From NCBI GenBank assembly GCA_026984045.1, contig JALSSV010000058.1, positions 1-50,960 of the forward strand: 50,960 bases of DNA, in the 5' to 3' direction. A model generated the notes under the pieces. That model worked only from the letters and a program-made list of their open reading frames with translations, did no database searches and had not been told where the DNA came from. This document shows positions 38,204-46,450 of the stretch, in pieces. This stretch comes from Chromatiales bacterium (GTDB lineage: Bacteria; Pseudomonadota; Gammaproteobacteria; UBA6429; Thiohalophilaceae). The position numbers and the translations under genes were made by a program. Numbering within the stretch: the stretch's first letter is position 1; each line of letters starts with the position of its first letter.

Positions 38204-38755
38204 ATGCGCCTGCCCGACCGGGAACAACAGATCCGCCAGTCCCACGCCCTGCTCATCCGCCAGGTGGTGAAGGCCTGCGCCAACCGCGACGCGCTGCCCA
38301 CCCTGGAAGGGATGCTGGAGATCGCCGGGCAACAGGGCTGGACCAACCTGGTCACGGCCATCCGCGCCATCCTGGCCGGCCAGCGCGACGAGCGCGTGCT
38401 GGCCGGCCTCGACGCCGAGGACATGGTGATCGTGCGCAGCATCCTCGAAGGCCTGCAGGATCCCGCCAGCCTCCCGGATCCGGCCGAGACCGCCCAACCC
38501 GAGCTGGCCGCCCCCGGCCTGGCCCGGATGATCCACGCCGCCGCCACCGGCGAAGTCAATGCCCTGCAGGCGGTGGCCTTCATGGCCGAGCAGATGACCG
38601 CCACCCACGGCGACCTGCGCCGCCTCGGCGGCCGGCTCAAGCGCCTGGTGGACGGCGAACGGGCGCCGGAAGTCCTCTGCGCCGGCATGAGCCAGAGCGG
38701 TCAGGAACTCATGCTCAACCTGCTGGAGGAACTGGCCCGGCTCGAGGCCCACTGA
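38204..38755 (+). CDS. Conserved helical hypothetical protein
   Basis: About 183 aa from ATG 38204 (MRLPDREQQIRQS). Composition is helical throughout with Leu/Ala/Arg-rich segments and a central Pro/Glu linker. No catalytic motif or membrane segment. A TATATT hexamer lies shortly upstream, suggesting a very short leader. Function unknown; it is divergent from the PDC-sensor gene, with which it may be co-regulated. Confidence 0.72.
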   Translation: MRLPDREQQIRQSHALLIRQVVKACANRDALPTLEGMLEIAGQQGWTNLVTAIRAILAGQRDERVLAGLDAEDMVIVRSILEGLQDPASLPDPAETAQPELAAPGLARMIHAAATGEVNALQAVAFMAEQMTATHGDLRRLGGRLKRLVDGERAPEVLCAGMSQSGQELMLNLLEELARLEAH

Positions 38756-38967
38756 GCCCGGCTTGCCCCGGTTGCCAAGCCCGCAGGCATTGATTAGTCT
38801 GGAAGTATTCCAGCACCCCGCCAAGAATCCCGCCGGGCGTCAAAGCTGTTCCCAACGTGCGCCCCGATCCGCGCCGATTGCTTAATCTTTGGCCATTTGC
38901 CATCATGGAAACCGTCCACACGGCGGCTTCACGGCACGTCTGACCGGAATCCGCGGGACGCCAAGGG

Positions 38968-41211
38968 ATGAACGATTCGATTGCACAATCCCTGCTGGCC
39001 TCGCTGCAGCACCCGGCGCTGCGGGATGCCACCGACACCCTGCTGCTGGTGCTGGATGGGGAGGGGCGGATCGTGTTGTTCAATCGCGCCTGCGAGCTGT
39101 CCACCGGCTATCGCGAGGCCGACGTCATCGGCCACCCCTTCCGCACCCTGATCGCCCGCGAACAGTGGGAAAACGTCCGCCGCACACTTGCCACCCTGCC
39201 CGGCGATACGCCCGGCACCCATCTTGCCACCACCTGGATCGGCAAGGACGAACAAGTGCGTTACATCCAGTGGTCGGCCAGCCTGCTGGAAGAGAACGAT
39301 GTCACGGCCCGGAAGATCATCATCACCGGCATCGACATCACCGGCTACCGCGAATCCCTGCGCAGCCGATTCGAGGCCGACAGCCGCTACCGGGCCCTGG
39401 TGGAAACCACCGCCGACGTGATCTGGGAGTTCGACACCGACGCCGTCTACCGTTACGTCAGTCCCCGGGTGCATGCGGTGCTCGGTTACACGCCGGCCGA
39501 GGTCGTTGGCCACAGTCTCTACGCGTTTACCACTGACGAAGAGGCCGAACGCCTGCGGCCCCTGCTGGCGGAAAAGTTCCGCCGCCGCAAACCCTTCCAC
39601 CACTTCATCAACCATCGCCGCCACAAGGACGGCCGCGAGGTGATCCTGTCGTGCTCGGGTGTGCCCTTCTTCGACAACCGGGGCGAACTGCTGGGCTATC
39701 GCGGCATGTCCCGCGACGTGACCGAACTGCAACGGGCCGAGGCGCGCCTGCGCGAGAGCGAGGAGCGCCTGCGCCTGAGCCTGGACCTGGCCGGCATCGG
39801 CGCCTGGGACTGGCACCTCCCCTCGGATCGGCTCTATTGGTCCGACAACGTCTGGCGCCTCCTTGGCCGCGAACCCGGCGATCGGGTGCCCGACTATGCC
39901 ACCTTCCTCGCCTGCGTCCACCCCGAGGATCGCGCCGGGGTGGAAGCCGCCGTGGCGCGCTGCCTCGAAACCGGCGAGCCTTACGACGTGGAACACCGGG
40001 TGGTGCGGCCCGACGGCACGGTGCACTGGGTGCGCGGCGTGGGCAACCTGCAGCGGCGGGACGGCAAGCCCGAACGGATGCTGGGAGTGTTCATGTCCGT
40101 CGACGCCCGCAAACGGGCCGAACGGCAGCTCCAGGCCTCGGAGCGCAAGTACCGTTTCCTGATCGACAATGCCGCCGATGCCATCGCCCTCATCGACGAA
40201 ACCGCCACGGTGGTGGAAGTGAACCGCCAGGCCAGCGCCCTGTTCGGTTATTCCCGCGAAGAGATGATCGGCCAGCTCGCCTTCAACTTCTCCCATCCCG
40301 ATCACCGCGAACGGCAGTTGGAGCTGTTTCACCAGCTCCTGCACAGCGGCGGCCCCGTCACCGAAGAAACCTGGGTCCGCAACCGCAACGGCCTGGACGT
40401 GCCGGTGGAATTGCGCGCCACCCGCCTGCGCCTGGACGAAGGCAGCCTGATCCAGGTCATCACTCGGGACATCACCGAACGGCGGGAACGGGAAGCCGCG
40501 CGGCTGGACCGCGAACGCCGCCAGCGCGACACCCTGGTGCGCGAGGTGCACCACCGCATCAAGAACAACCTGCAGGGGATCCTCGGCCTGCTGCGCAACC
40601 AGGCTTTCGGCAATCCGGCCCTTGCCGCCGGCCTCGAGAAGATCATCCAGCAGGTGCAGGCCATCGCCCTGGTCCACGGCATCCACGGCCAGCGCGCCGA
40701 CGGCGCCCTGCTGCTGTGCGAGATGCTGCCGGCATTGCTGCGCAGCATGCCCGGCTATCCCCGGGGCCATCGGGGATACGAACTGGCGCGTGACCAGGAA
40801 CATGCCCTGACCGTCTGCGAAGAAGAGGGGGTGGCCATGGCGCTGATCCTCGGCGAGCTGCTGGCCAACGCCGCCAAGCATGCCCGGGACGACTCGCACC
40901 CCATCTCCGTGCGCCTGCAGGCCAGAGGCGGCAAGGGCGAGATCCGCATCATCGCCCCCGGCGCCCGCCTGCCCGCAGACTTCGATTTCGACACCGGCCG
41001 CCAGTGCCACACCGGCCTGGAACTGGTGCGGGCCCTCATGCCCCGCCAGGGGCTCGAACTGGCCTACCGGCAGACGGCATCGGGCGTGCTTACCCGCTTG
41101 CGCCTCGCTCCGCCCCTGGTGCTGGCGACCCCCCTTTCTGGCGCCCCCTGTGGCAACCCGGAAAACCATGACGACAACAAAATCGATACCCTTACGGGAG
41201 ATGCGCAATGA
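38968..41211 (+). CDS. Multi-PAS HisKA_2-type sensor histidine kinase
   Basis: 747 aa. Four PAS modules occupy roughly residues 15-510 (for example LLVLDGEGRIVLFNRACELSTGYREADVIG and FLIDNAADAIALIDETATVVEVNRQASALFGYSREEM). The HisKA_2 box REVHHRIKNNLQGILGLL follows (phospho-acceptor His near 528), then an HATPase domain with LILGELLANAAKHAR. No transmembrane segment, so it is cytosolic and should sense small molecules or redox through PAS. Its stop overlaps the start of the ANTAR response regulator (ATGA at 41208), a direct cognate pairing. Confidence 0.92.
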   Translation: MNDSIAQSLLASLQHPALRDATDTLLLVLDGEGRIVLFNRACELSTGYREADVIGHPFRTLIAREQWENVRRTLATLPGDTPGTHLATTWIGKDEQVRYIQWSASLLEENDVTARKIIITGIDITGYRESLRSRFEADSRYRALVETTADVIWEFDTDAVYRYVSPRVHAVLGYTPAEVVGHSLYAFTTDEEAERLRPLLAEKFRRRKPFHHFINHRRHKDGREVILSCSGVPFFDNRGELLGYRGMSRDVTELQRAEARLRESEERLRLSLDLAGIGAWDWHLPSDRLYWSDNVWRLLGREPGDRVPDYATFLACVHPEDRAGVEAAVARCLETGEPYDVEHRVVRPDGTVHWVRGVGNLQRRDGKPERMLGVFMSVDARKRAERQLQASERKYRFLIDNAADAIALIDETATVVEVNRQASALFGYSREEMIGQLAFNFSHPDHRERQLELFHQLLHSGGPVTEETWVRNRNGLDVPVELRATRLRLDEGSLIQVITRDITERREREAARLDRERRQRDTLVREVHHRIKNNLQGILGLLRNQAFGNPALAAGLEKIIQQVQAIALVHGIHGQRADGALLLCEMLPALLRSMPGYPRGHRGYELARDQEHALTVCEEEGVAMALILGELLANAAKHARDDSHPISVRLQARGGKGEIRIIAPGARLPADFDFDTGRQCHTGLELVRALMPRQGLELAYRQTASGVLTRLRLAPPLVLATPLSGAPCGNPENHDDNKIDTLTGDAQ

Positions 41212-41810
41212 CCAAGCAACCGACCCTCCTCATCGCCGACGACGACCGGCTGGTGCTGGCCACCCTGGCCAAACACCTGCGCCAGGCCGGCTACCAGGTT
41301 CTCGAAGCCGGCAACGGTGAGGAAGCCCTGACCCTGTGCGGCGAACACCAGCCGGATCTGGCCCTGCTCGACATCCGCATGCCGGGCCTCGACGGCCTCG
41401 AGACCGCCGCCGAACTGCAGAAGACCACCGGCACGCCGTTCATGGTGATCTCGGCCTACGGCAACCCGGAATACGTGGAGCGCAGCATCGAGCTGGGCGC
41501 CATGGGCTACCTCATCAAGCCCCTGGATCCCGCCCAGATCGTGCCCGCCGTGGAAGCGGCCCTGAACAAGGCCGTCGAATTGCGGCAACTGCAGGAGACC
41601 GCCCAGCAGCTCCAGACCGCCCTCGACGGCAACCGCACCACCAGCATCGCCGTGGGCCTGCTGATGGAGCGCTGCCACCTGGATCGCATGGCCGCCTTCG
41701 AAAAGCTGCGCCGCCATGCCCGCTCCGAGCGCCGCAAGCTGACCGAGGTGGCCGAGGAAATGGTGCGTTGTGCCGAACGGCTCTATGAAGTGGTGCGCAG
41801 CAAGACCTGA
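41208..41810 (+). CDS. REC-ANTAR response regulator (RNA antiterminator type)
   Basis: 200 aa. The N-terminal receiver domain has the acidic pocket IADDD and phospho-acceptor D55 in LALLDIRMPG, with Lys in LIKPLD. The C-terminus is an ANTAR domain (TTSIAVGLLMERCHLDRMAAFEKLRRHARSERRKLTEVAEEMV). In the ANTAR family, phosphorylated dimers bind two-hairpin RNA motifs and prevent termination. No obvious ANTAR hairpin pair was found by eye in this window. Translationally coupled to the kinase. Confidence 0.93.
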   Translation: MTKQPTLLIADDDRLVLATLAKHLRQAGYQVLEAGNGEEALTLCGEHQPDLALLDIRMPGLDGLETAAELQKTTGTPFMVISAYGNPEYVERSIELGAMGYLIKPLDPAQIVPAVEAALNKAVELRQLQETAQQLQTALDGNRTTSIAVGLLMERCHLDRMAAFEKLRRHARSERRKLTEVAEEMVRCAERLYEVVRSKT

Positions 41811-41999
41811 ATGACTTACAATGAATATGGTGATGGCCTTTTCTGTCTAAACCGTCATGACACTTGGCCGATAAACCCCATCTGACCGGGCGACCGAAAA
41901 CTCCGTCCCCCTCATGATCTGGCCATTCCCCGCCAGAAGCACCATGCAACCCGGCCCCACCCGCCGGAAAACCCTGTCGCTTGAATTACCGAAACCCGC

Positions 42000-43745
42000 A
42001 TGTCCGCTTCCGATTCGCACCGTGAAAACCCCGACGGCCCGACGCCAGAAGCCGAAAAAGACGCCCTGGCGCAGAAACTGCGCTGCGTGGTGGAACAGAC
42101 CGCCGACATCGTGCTCATCACCAACGTGCAAGGCGTCATCGAATACGTCAACCCCGCCTTCGAGCACATCACCGGCTACTCGCGGCAGGAAGCCATCGGC
42201 CAAAAACCCAGCATCCTGCGATCGGGACTCCAGGGCCGAGACTTCTACGCACAACTATGGCGCACCATCACCCAGGGCAAAATCTTTCACGACACAGTGG
42301 TCAACCGGCGCAAGGACGGCAGCCTCTACTTCGAGGACAAGACCATCACCCCCTTGTTCGACGAAGAAAAATCCCTCATGGGCTTTGTTTCCACAGGGCG
42401 GGACATCACCGAGCGCCTGCGCTCGCAGAAGCGCCTGAGCTTCCTGGCCAACAACGATCCGCTCACCCGCCTGCCCAACCGTCGCCATTTCACCGCCATG
42501 CTGGAACAGGCCTGCCGGCGCATCGACAACCTCGGCCATTCCCTGGTCGTGATCTGCCTCGATCTCGATCGCTTCCAGCTCGTGAACAAAGCCATGGATA
42601 CGCCCCGCGCCGACGAGATCCTGAAACGCCTGGCCCGACGGCTCAGGGAACGCCTGCGCAAAGACGATCTGCTGGCCCGACTGGACGGGGATCGATTCGC
42701 TGTCCTTCTCGAGGGCCCCAATGCCGAAGCCGAGGCCCGGATCGTGACCGATAAGCTGCGCGCCGCGCTAAAGCGGCCCTTCGTCGGCGAGGATGAAGAC
42801 ATCATTCTCACCGCCAGTTTCGGTATTGCCTGCCATCCCGGCGAGGACGACAGCGATCCCCTGCATCGGGCCGAGGAGGCACTGCGGGAAGTCAAGCGCC
42901 AGGGCGGAAATGACATTGGATGGTTCACTCCCGACCACCAACCTGCGGCACGACAGCACCTGTCATTGCGCAGCCGCCTGCACCGGGCCCTGGAGCAGGC
43001 GGAGTTCGTGCTTCACTACCAGCCCCAGGTGGACGCGGAACGGCACAGGATCGTCGGCGTCGAGGCCCTGCTGCGCTGGCAACCGCCGGAAGAAGATCCG
43101 GTGTATCCCGATGTCATCATTCCGGTACTAGAGGAAACCGGCCTCATCGTTCCAGTGGGCGAGTGGGTGGTGGCGGAGGCCTGCGCCCAGCTCCGGCGCT
43201 GGCGCGACGCGGGGCTTGCCCCCTTCAGCATGGCAGTGAACGTCTCGGCACGCCAGATCGGACGCGGTGATCTTCTGCAGGCGGTGCTGGACAGTCTTGG
43301 CCGCGAGGATCTCGTTCCCGCCGATCTGCACCTGGAAGTGACCGAGAGCCTGCTCATCGACGATGATCCCCGCCTCGACGGCATCTTCCACGCCTTGCAC
43401 GAAACCGGCGTGGCCCTGGACATCGACGATTTCGGCACCGGCTACGCCTCGCTGACCTACCTGCGGCGCTTTCCCTTCCACACCCTGAAGCTGGACCGGC
43501 TGTTCACCGCCGACCTCGACCGGCGGGCCGACAATGCCACCATCGTCTCGGCGGTGGTACGCATGGCCCGGGGCCTAGGCATGGAAGTGGTGGCCGAGGG
43601 CGTAGAGAGCGCCGGGCAGGCTCGCATCCTGCGCAACATGGGCTGCGACTGCCTGCAGGGGTATCTCTTCAGCCGCCCCCTGCCCGCCGCCGATCTGGAA
43701 ACCTTTCTGCGTACCGGAGGCCCGGAAACGACAAACCCCGCCTGA
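42000..43745 (+). CDS. PAS-GGDEF-EAL cyclic-di-GMP protein
   Basis: 581 aa. A PAS domain (residues ~30-140; VVEQTADIVLITNVQGVIEYVNPAFEHITGY) is followed by a GGDEF domain whose active motif is degenerate (LARLDGDRFAV in place of GGD/EEF) and an EAL domain that keeps EALLRW, the catalytic Asn and Glu (NVSARQ, VTESL), DDFGTGYASL, LKLDR and EGVES...QGYLFSRP. This predicts a c-di-GMP phosphodiesterase with an inactive or GTP-sensing GGDEF. The stop codon lies inside the stem-loop terminator at 43730. Confidence 0.92.
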   Translation: MSASDSHRENPDGPTPEAEKDALAQKLRCVVEQTADIVLITNVQGVIEYVNPAFEHITGYSRQEAIGQKPSILRSGLQGRDFYAQLWRTITQGKIFHDTVVNRRKDGSLYFEDKTITPLFDEEKSLMGFVSTGRDITERLRSQKRLSFLANNDPLTRLPNRRHFTAMLEQACRRIDNLGHSLVVICLDLDRFQLVNKAMDTPRADEILKRLARRLRERLRKDDLLARLDGDRFAVLLEGPNAEAEARIVTDKLRAALKRPFVGEDEDIILTASFGIACHPGEDDSDPLHRAEEALREVKRQGGNDIGWFTPDHQPAARQHLSLRSRLHRALEQAEFVLHYQPQVDAERHRIVGVEALLRWQPPEEDPVYPDVIIPVLEETGLIVPVGEWVVAEACAQLRRWRDAGLAPFSMAVNVSARQIGRGDLLQAVLDSLGREDLVPADLHLEVTESLLIDDDPRLDGIFHALHETGVALDIDDFGTGYASLTYLRRFPFHTLKLDRLFTADLDRRADNATIVSAVVRMARGLGMEVVAEGVESAGQARILRNMGCDCLQGYLFSRPLPAADLETFLRTGGPETTNPA

Positions 43746-43757
43746 GCGGGGTTTGTC
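43730..43757 (+). terminator. Rho-independent terminator overlapping a stop codon
   Basis: GACAAACCCCGC (43730-43741) pairs perfectly over 12 bp with GCGGGGTTTGTC (43746-43757); the loop CTGA contains the TGA stop of the EAL gene. On the minus strand it also lies just past the cold-shock gene and is followed by a short T-rich stretch there. Confidence 0.8.
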
Positions 43758-43779
43758 TCGACCGGTAAACCGGAACGAT

Positions 43780-43983
43780 CTACTGGGCGACCACGTTGCT
43801 CGCCTGCGGTCCCTTGGGCCCGTTCTCCACGTCATAGGAGACGGCCTGCCCCTCGGCCAGGGTGCGGAAACCCTCGCTCTGGATGGCCGAGAAATGCACG
43901 AACACGTCCGCGCCACCATCGTCCGGGGCGATGAAGCCGAAACCCTTGGATTCGTTGAACCACTTGACTTTGCCAGTTGCCAT
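43780..43983 (-). CDS. Cold-shock domain protein (CspA family)
   Basis: 67 aa, the normal CSP length. Opens [34 protein letters not shown] with RNP1 (KGFGFI) and RNP2 (VFVHF), and ends [14 protein letters not shown]. Single-stranded nucleic acid chaperone. ATG 43983 is the family start, preceded by AAAGG; upstream residues of the open frame are rejected. A leader of unknown extent lies in 43984-44165, which may carry cold-response RNA structure as in other cspA genes. Confidence 0.95.
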   Translation of the reverse strand: MATGKVKWFNESKGFGFIAPDDGGADVFVHFSAIQSEGFRTLAEGQAVSYDVENGPKGPQASNVVAQ

Positions 43984-44167
43984 GAAAAATACCTTTCTTG
44001 AATAAAACGGAGATTGCCTGTTGCAGATGGGTCTTTCGGGACGACTCGAGAGGAAAACCGTGGCGGGAAACTTCTGAAGCAGGCCGGAAATGTTCATTTG
44101 CAACGACTTCATCCTAGCAGCCTTTGGCGGCTTTGCCTATGCGCAGGCAGGATTTTTTGTTGCGCTC

Positions 44168-44194
44168 CCCCGCCCTCGACATGGTGCAATATCC
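44168..44194. repeat. Single end-copy of the 14.3-kb MITE-like repeat
   Basis: The sequence CCGCCCTCGACATGGTGCAATATCC matches, in reverse orientation, one end of the element at 14327-14357. No second end was found between 43,984 and 44,197, so this appears to be a solo terminus. It lies immediately downstream of the OmpA-fusion gene stop. Confidence 0.6.
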
Positions 44195-44197
44195 CGG

Positions 44198-45517
44198 CTA
44201 GGGCTGGATCCACACCTCCACCCGACGGTTGCGGCCCAGGTCGCGGGTGTCGGCCACCAGGTTGCAGGCGCCGAAGCCGCGCACGTGGTGCACCGTCACG
44301 CCCCGTTCGCGCAGCGCCCGCTCCACGGCGTCGGCCCGATCCTCCGACAGGGCGAGGTTGTGCATGGGCAGGCTGGAATCCTCGGAGAAGCCGAACAGCA
44401 TCACCTTGCGCACATGGTGGTTGCGCTGCAGATAGCGGGCCACCCGGTCCAGATCCCGCAGGGCGCGGCTGTCCAGCCCCAGGCCCTCCCGGCGGAAGCG
44501 GAAATCCACCGACAGGCGGCGGGCGCCGGTGACCAGGCGGCGAAACTCGGACGGACAGCTCGCCGGCACCGCCACGGTCAGCGGCCGCACCACCTGGGCC
44601 ACGAAGCCGCTGGCCGCCACCACCGCCTGACCGGCGGGGCCGATCGCGTATTCCAGAAAATCCCGCGCCTCGGCGTTGTCCAGCCGCGGGCTGGCGTACA
44701 GATACAGGCGGCGGGTCAGGGCATAGCTCTCGGTCTCCACGTTGAAGCGCGAGGGCAGGCGGGCGCTGGCCCGCCCGGCCGCCACCGGGAGGGCCCGGCT
44801 CCGGCGCACGTAGGGCAGGCCCACGAAACCGATGGCCCGCGGATCGGCGGCCACCGCGTCGGAGAGCCGCGCGTTGGACTCGAAACGCCGCGCCGAGGCC
44901 ACCAGCCTGTGCTGCTTGCCCAGCACCAGGTGCCGGAAGGTGTCCCAGGTACCCGACTTGTCGTCACGCGCCAACACCCGGATCGGCCCCGGCCGCCCGC
45001 CCAGCTCACGCCAGTTGCGGATGCGGCCCGAGAATACCTGCGCCAGGGTGTCCAGATCCAGGCTCGCCAGGGGGTTGTCGGGGTGCACGATCACCGCAAT
45101 GCCGTCGAGAGCAATCACCCATTCGGCCGCCGGCCGGCCGAAGTCGCCCAGCGCCGCCAGCCGCACGATCTCCCGATCCTTGATCGGCCGCGAGGCCATG
45201 CCGATGTCCGCCTCGCCGGCCAGCAGGCCGCGAAAGGCGGTGGACGAGCCGTGCGCCGCAATCGGCACGCCCACCCGCCGGCCGTCGGGCAGCCGGCCGC
45301 TCACCCGCTTCTCGTTGCGCCCGGTCACCTCCACGCGCAGTTCCGAAGCCTTCAGCTCGTCACGAAACCAGCGTTCCACCAGCGCCGGCGCCAGGGTCGC
45401 ACCGATGGTATTCGATCCCTGCAGGCGGAACAGCGTCTCGTCCGCCCCGGCAACGAGGGGCAGGAGAAGAAGAAGCAGCATCGGGCGCAAAACGGGAAAA
45501 CATGTGCGGGTAAACAT
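44198..45517 (-). CDS. Periplasmic PstS-like binding domain fused to OmpA-like domain
   Basis: 439 aa with a signal peptide (VLRPMLLLLLLPLVAGADE). Residues ~27-310 form a PstS-type phosphate/oxyanion binding domain (RLQGSNTIGATLAPALVERWF...GEADIGMASRPIKD...ARDDKSGTWDTFRHLVLG). Residues ~325-439 are an OmpA-like peptidoglycan-binding domain (VMLFGFSEDSS...LALSEDRADAVERAL...LGRNRRVEVWIQP). The fusion would anchor a solute-binding module to the cell wall; no Pst transport genes are near. It may be a periplasmic sensor or scavenging protein. Confidence 0.88.
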   Translation of the reverse strand: MFTRTCFPVLRPMLLLLLLPLVAGADETLFRLQGSNTIGATLAPALVERWFRDELKASELRVEVTGRNEKRVSGRLPDGRRVGVPIAAHGSSTAFRGLLAGEADIGMASRPIKDREIVRLAALGDFGRPAAEWVIALDGIAVIVHPDNPLASLDLDTLAQVFSGRIRNWRELGGRPGPIRVLARDDKSGTWDTFRHLVLGKQHRLVASARRFESNARLSDAVAADPRAIGFVGLPYVRRSRALPVAAGRASARLPSRFNVETESYALTRRLYLYASPRLDNAEARDFLEYAIGPAGQAVVAASGFVAQVVRPLTVAVPASCPSEFRRLVTGARRLSVDFRFRREGLGLDSRALRDLDRVARYLQRNHHVRKVMLFGFSEDSSLPMHNLALSEDRADAVERALRERGVTVHHVRGFGACNLVADTRDLGRNRRVEVWIQP

Positions 45518-45658
45518 CGGGGTAAAAGGCCTTTTGTTGCACGATTGTCACGAAAGCGACTTTTTACCCGCCATTCATGACAGAACGATGAAATCTCGCC
45601 CGAATGGCCTAAAACGAACGAAATACCCCATGCCGCCTGCGTCCAATTCTCATTCCCA

Positions 45659-45686
45659 TTGACATCGCCGGGTAATTCCTGATAAT
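45659..45686 (+). promoter_or_regulatory. Sigma-70-type promoter for the DsrC/TusE-family gene
   Basis: TTGACA (45659-45664, consensus -35) is followed after 16 bp by GATAAT (45681-45686). Initiation near 45692 would give a ~40-nt leader to the ATG at 45733. The AT-rich stretch stands out against the GC-rich surroundings. Confidence 0.72.
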
Positions 45687-45732
45687 ATTACTCAACTTTT
45701 TACCCGAACTACCCTATTTGAGGTGCAATACA

Positions 45733-46068
45733 ATGGAAGCAATCGTCAACGGCCAGACCATCAAGCTCTCGGAAGCCGGCTGGCTCGAGAATCTGGACGA
45801 ATGGAGCGAGGATCTCGCCGTGGAGATCGCCAAGAACGAAAACATCGCCGAGCTGACCGACGAGCACTGGGACATCATCCGCACCGCCCGCGAATACTTC
45901 CAGGACAACGGCGTGGTCTGCGAGCCCCGCCAGTTCTCCAAGCTCATGAAGGAGAAATTCGGCAAGGACCGCAGCAGCCAGAAATACATCTACTCGCTGT
46001 TCCCCACCGGCCTCATCAAGTGCGCCAACAAGATCGCCGGCCTGCCCCGCCCCAAGGGCTGCAGCTAA
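45733..46068 (+). CDS. DsrC/TusE-family sulfur relay protein (CysB-lacking variant)
   Basis: 111 aa with the family core LTDEHWDIIRTAREYFQDNG, PRQFSKLMKEKFG and C-terminal arm IYSLFPTGLIKCANKIAGLPRPKGCS. The penultimate Cys110 (CysA) is present, but the residue at the position of the second active Cys of true DsrC (CysB, 11 before CysA) is Asn99; a Cys sits two residues earlier at 97. That fits a TusE/RspA-like or variant DsrC rather than dissimilatory DsrC. ATG 45733 follows GAGGTG. No dsrAB, tusBCD or mnmA genes are seen. Confidence 0.9.
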   Translation: MEAIVNGQTIKLSEAGWLENLDEWSEDLAVEIAKNENIAELTDEHWDIIRTAREYFQDNGVVCEPRQFSKLMKEKFGKDRSSQKYIYSLFPTGLIKCANKIAGLPRPKGCS

Positions 46069-46094
46069 CAGGCTTTTTCAACAGTCTCCCAATA

Positions 46095-46128
46095 CATGAA
46101 ACAGGCGCCTGCGGGCGCCTTTTTCATG
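46095..46128. terminator. Bidirectional rho-independent terminator
   Basis: CATGAAACAGGCGCC pairs with GGCGCCTTTTTCATG around TGCG, giving a long stem with T-runs on both strands. It ends the DsrC-like transcript and also faces the leftward DUF3135-like/STAS operon. Confidence 0.9.
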
Positions 46129-46139
46129 TCCGCCCCGGG

Positions 46140-46430
46140 CTACCGGTCCGGCAACCCATCCTTGCGTTCAATCTTTTCCCCCAGGCGGGCGAGCGCCGGC
46201 AGAATCCCGTCCCCCAGCCGGGTGCGGAGAATGCGCAGCAGTTCGCCATAGGCCACCTCGGGCGCGGTCGGCCCCGAATCGATGGTCTGGATGCTCTCCA
46301 GCAGTCTGCGCAGGGTCTGCGGCGAGCGGGATTCGGCGATCACGGCCTCCAGGGCCTGCTGCTTGCGCCGTTCGAACAGGGCCGGATCCTCCTCGTAGAT
46401 CCGGGCCCAGTCTTTCAAGTCCATATCCAT
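46140..46430 (-). CDS. DUF3135-like small protein
   Basis: 96 aa, highly charged and helical: MDMDLKDWARIYEEDPALFERRKQQALEAVIAES followed by RRLLESIQTIDS. The N-terminal FxxW..LA..DPxxFE..R pattern resembles the DUF3135 family of gammaproteobacteria, function unknown. ATG 46430 is preceded by AGGAGG. It follows the STAS gene by 20 bp on the same strand. Confidence 0.68.
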   Translation of the reverse strand: MDMDLKDWARIYEEDPALFERRKQQALEAVIAESRSPQTLRRLLESIQTIDSGPTAPEVAYGELLRILRTRLGDGILPALARLGEKIERKDGLPDR

Positions 46431-46450
46431 TGCATTTCCCTCCTGAATGT

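Noticed and set aside
38190..38206. Another copy of the GATATTGCACCATG repeat end at the start of the 38.2-kb gene
   Set aside because: Only a short, gapped similarity (TATATTGCACACCATG) without the flanking repeat sequence; likely chance.
38894..38912. Possible sigma-54 promoter (TTGGCCATTTGCCA) upstream of the histidine kinase
   Set aside because: GG and GC are about 8 bp apart rather than the required 10-bp gap with -24/-12 spacing.
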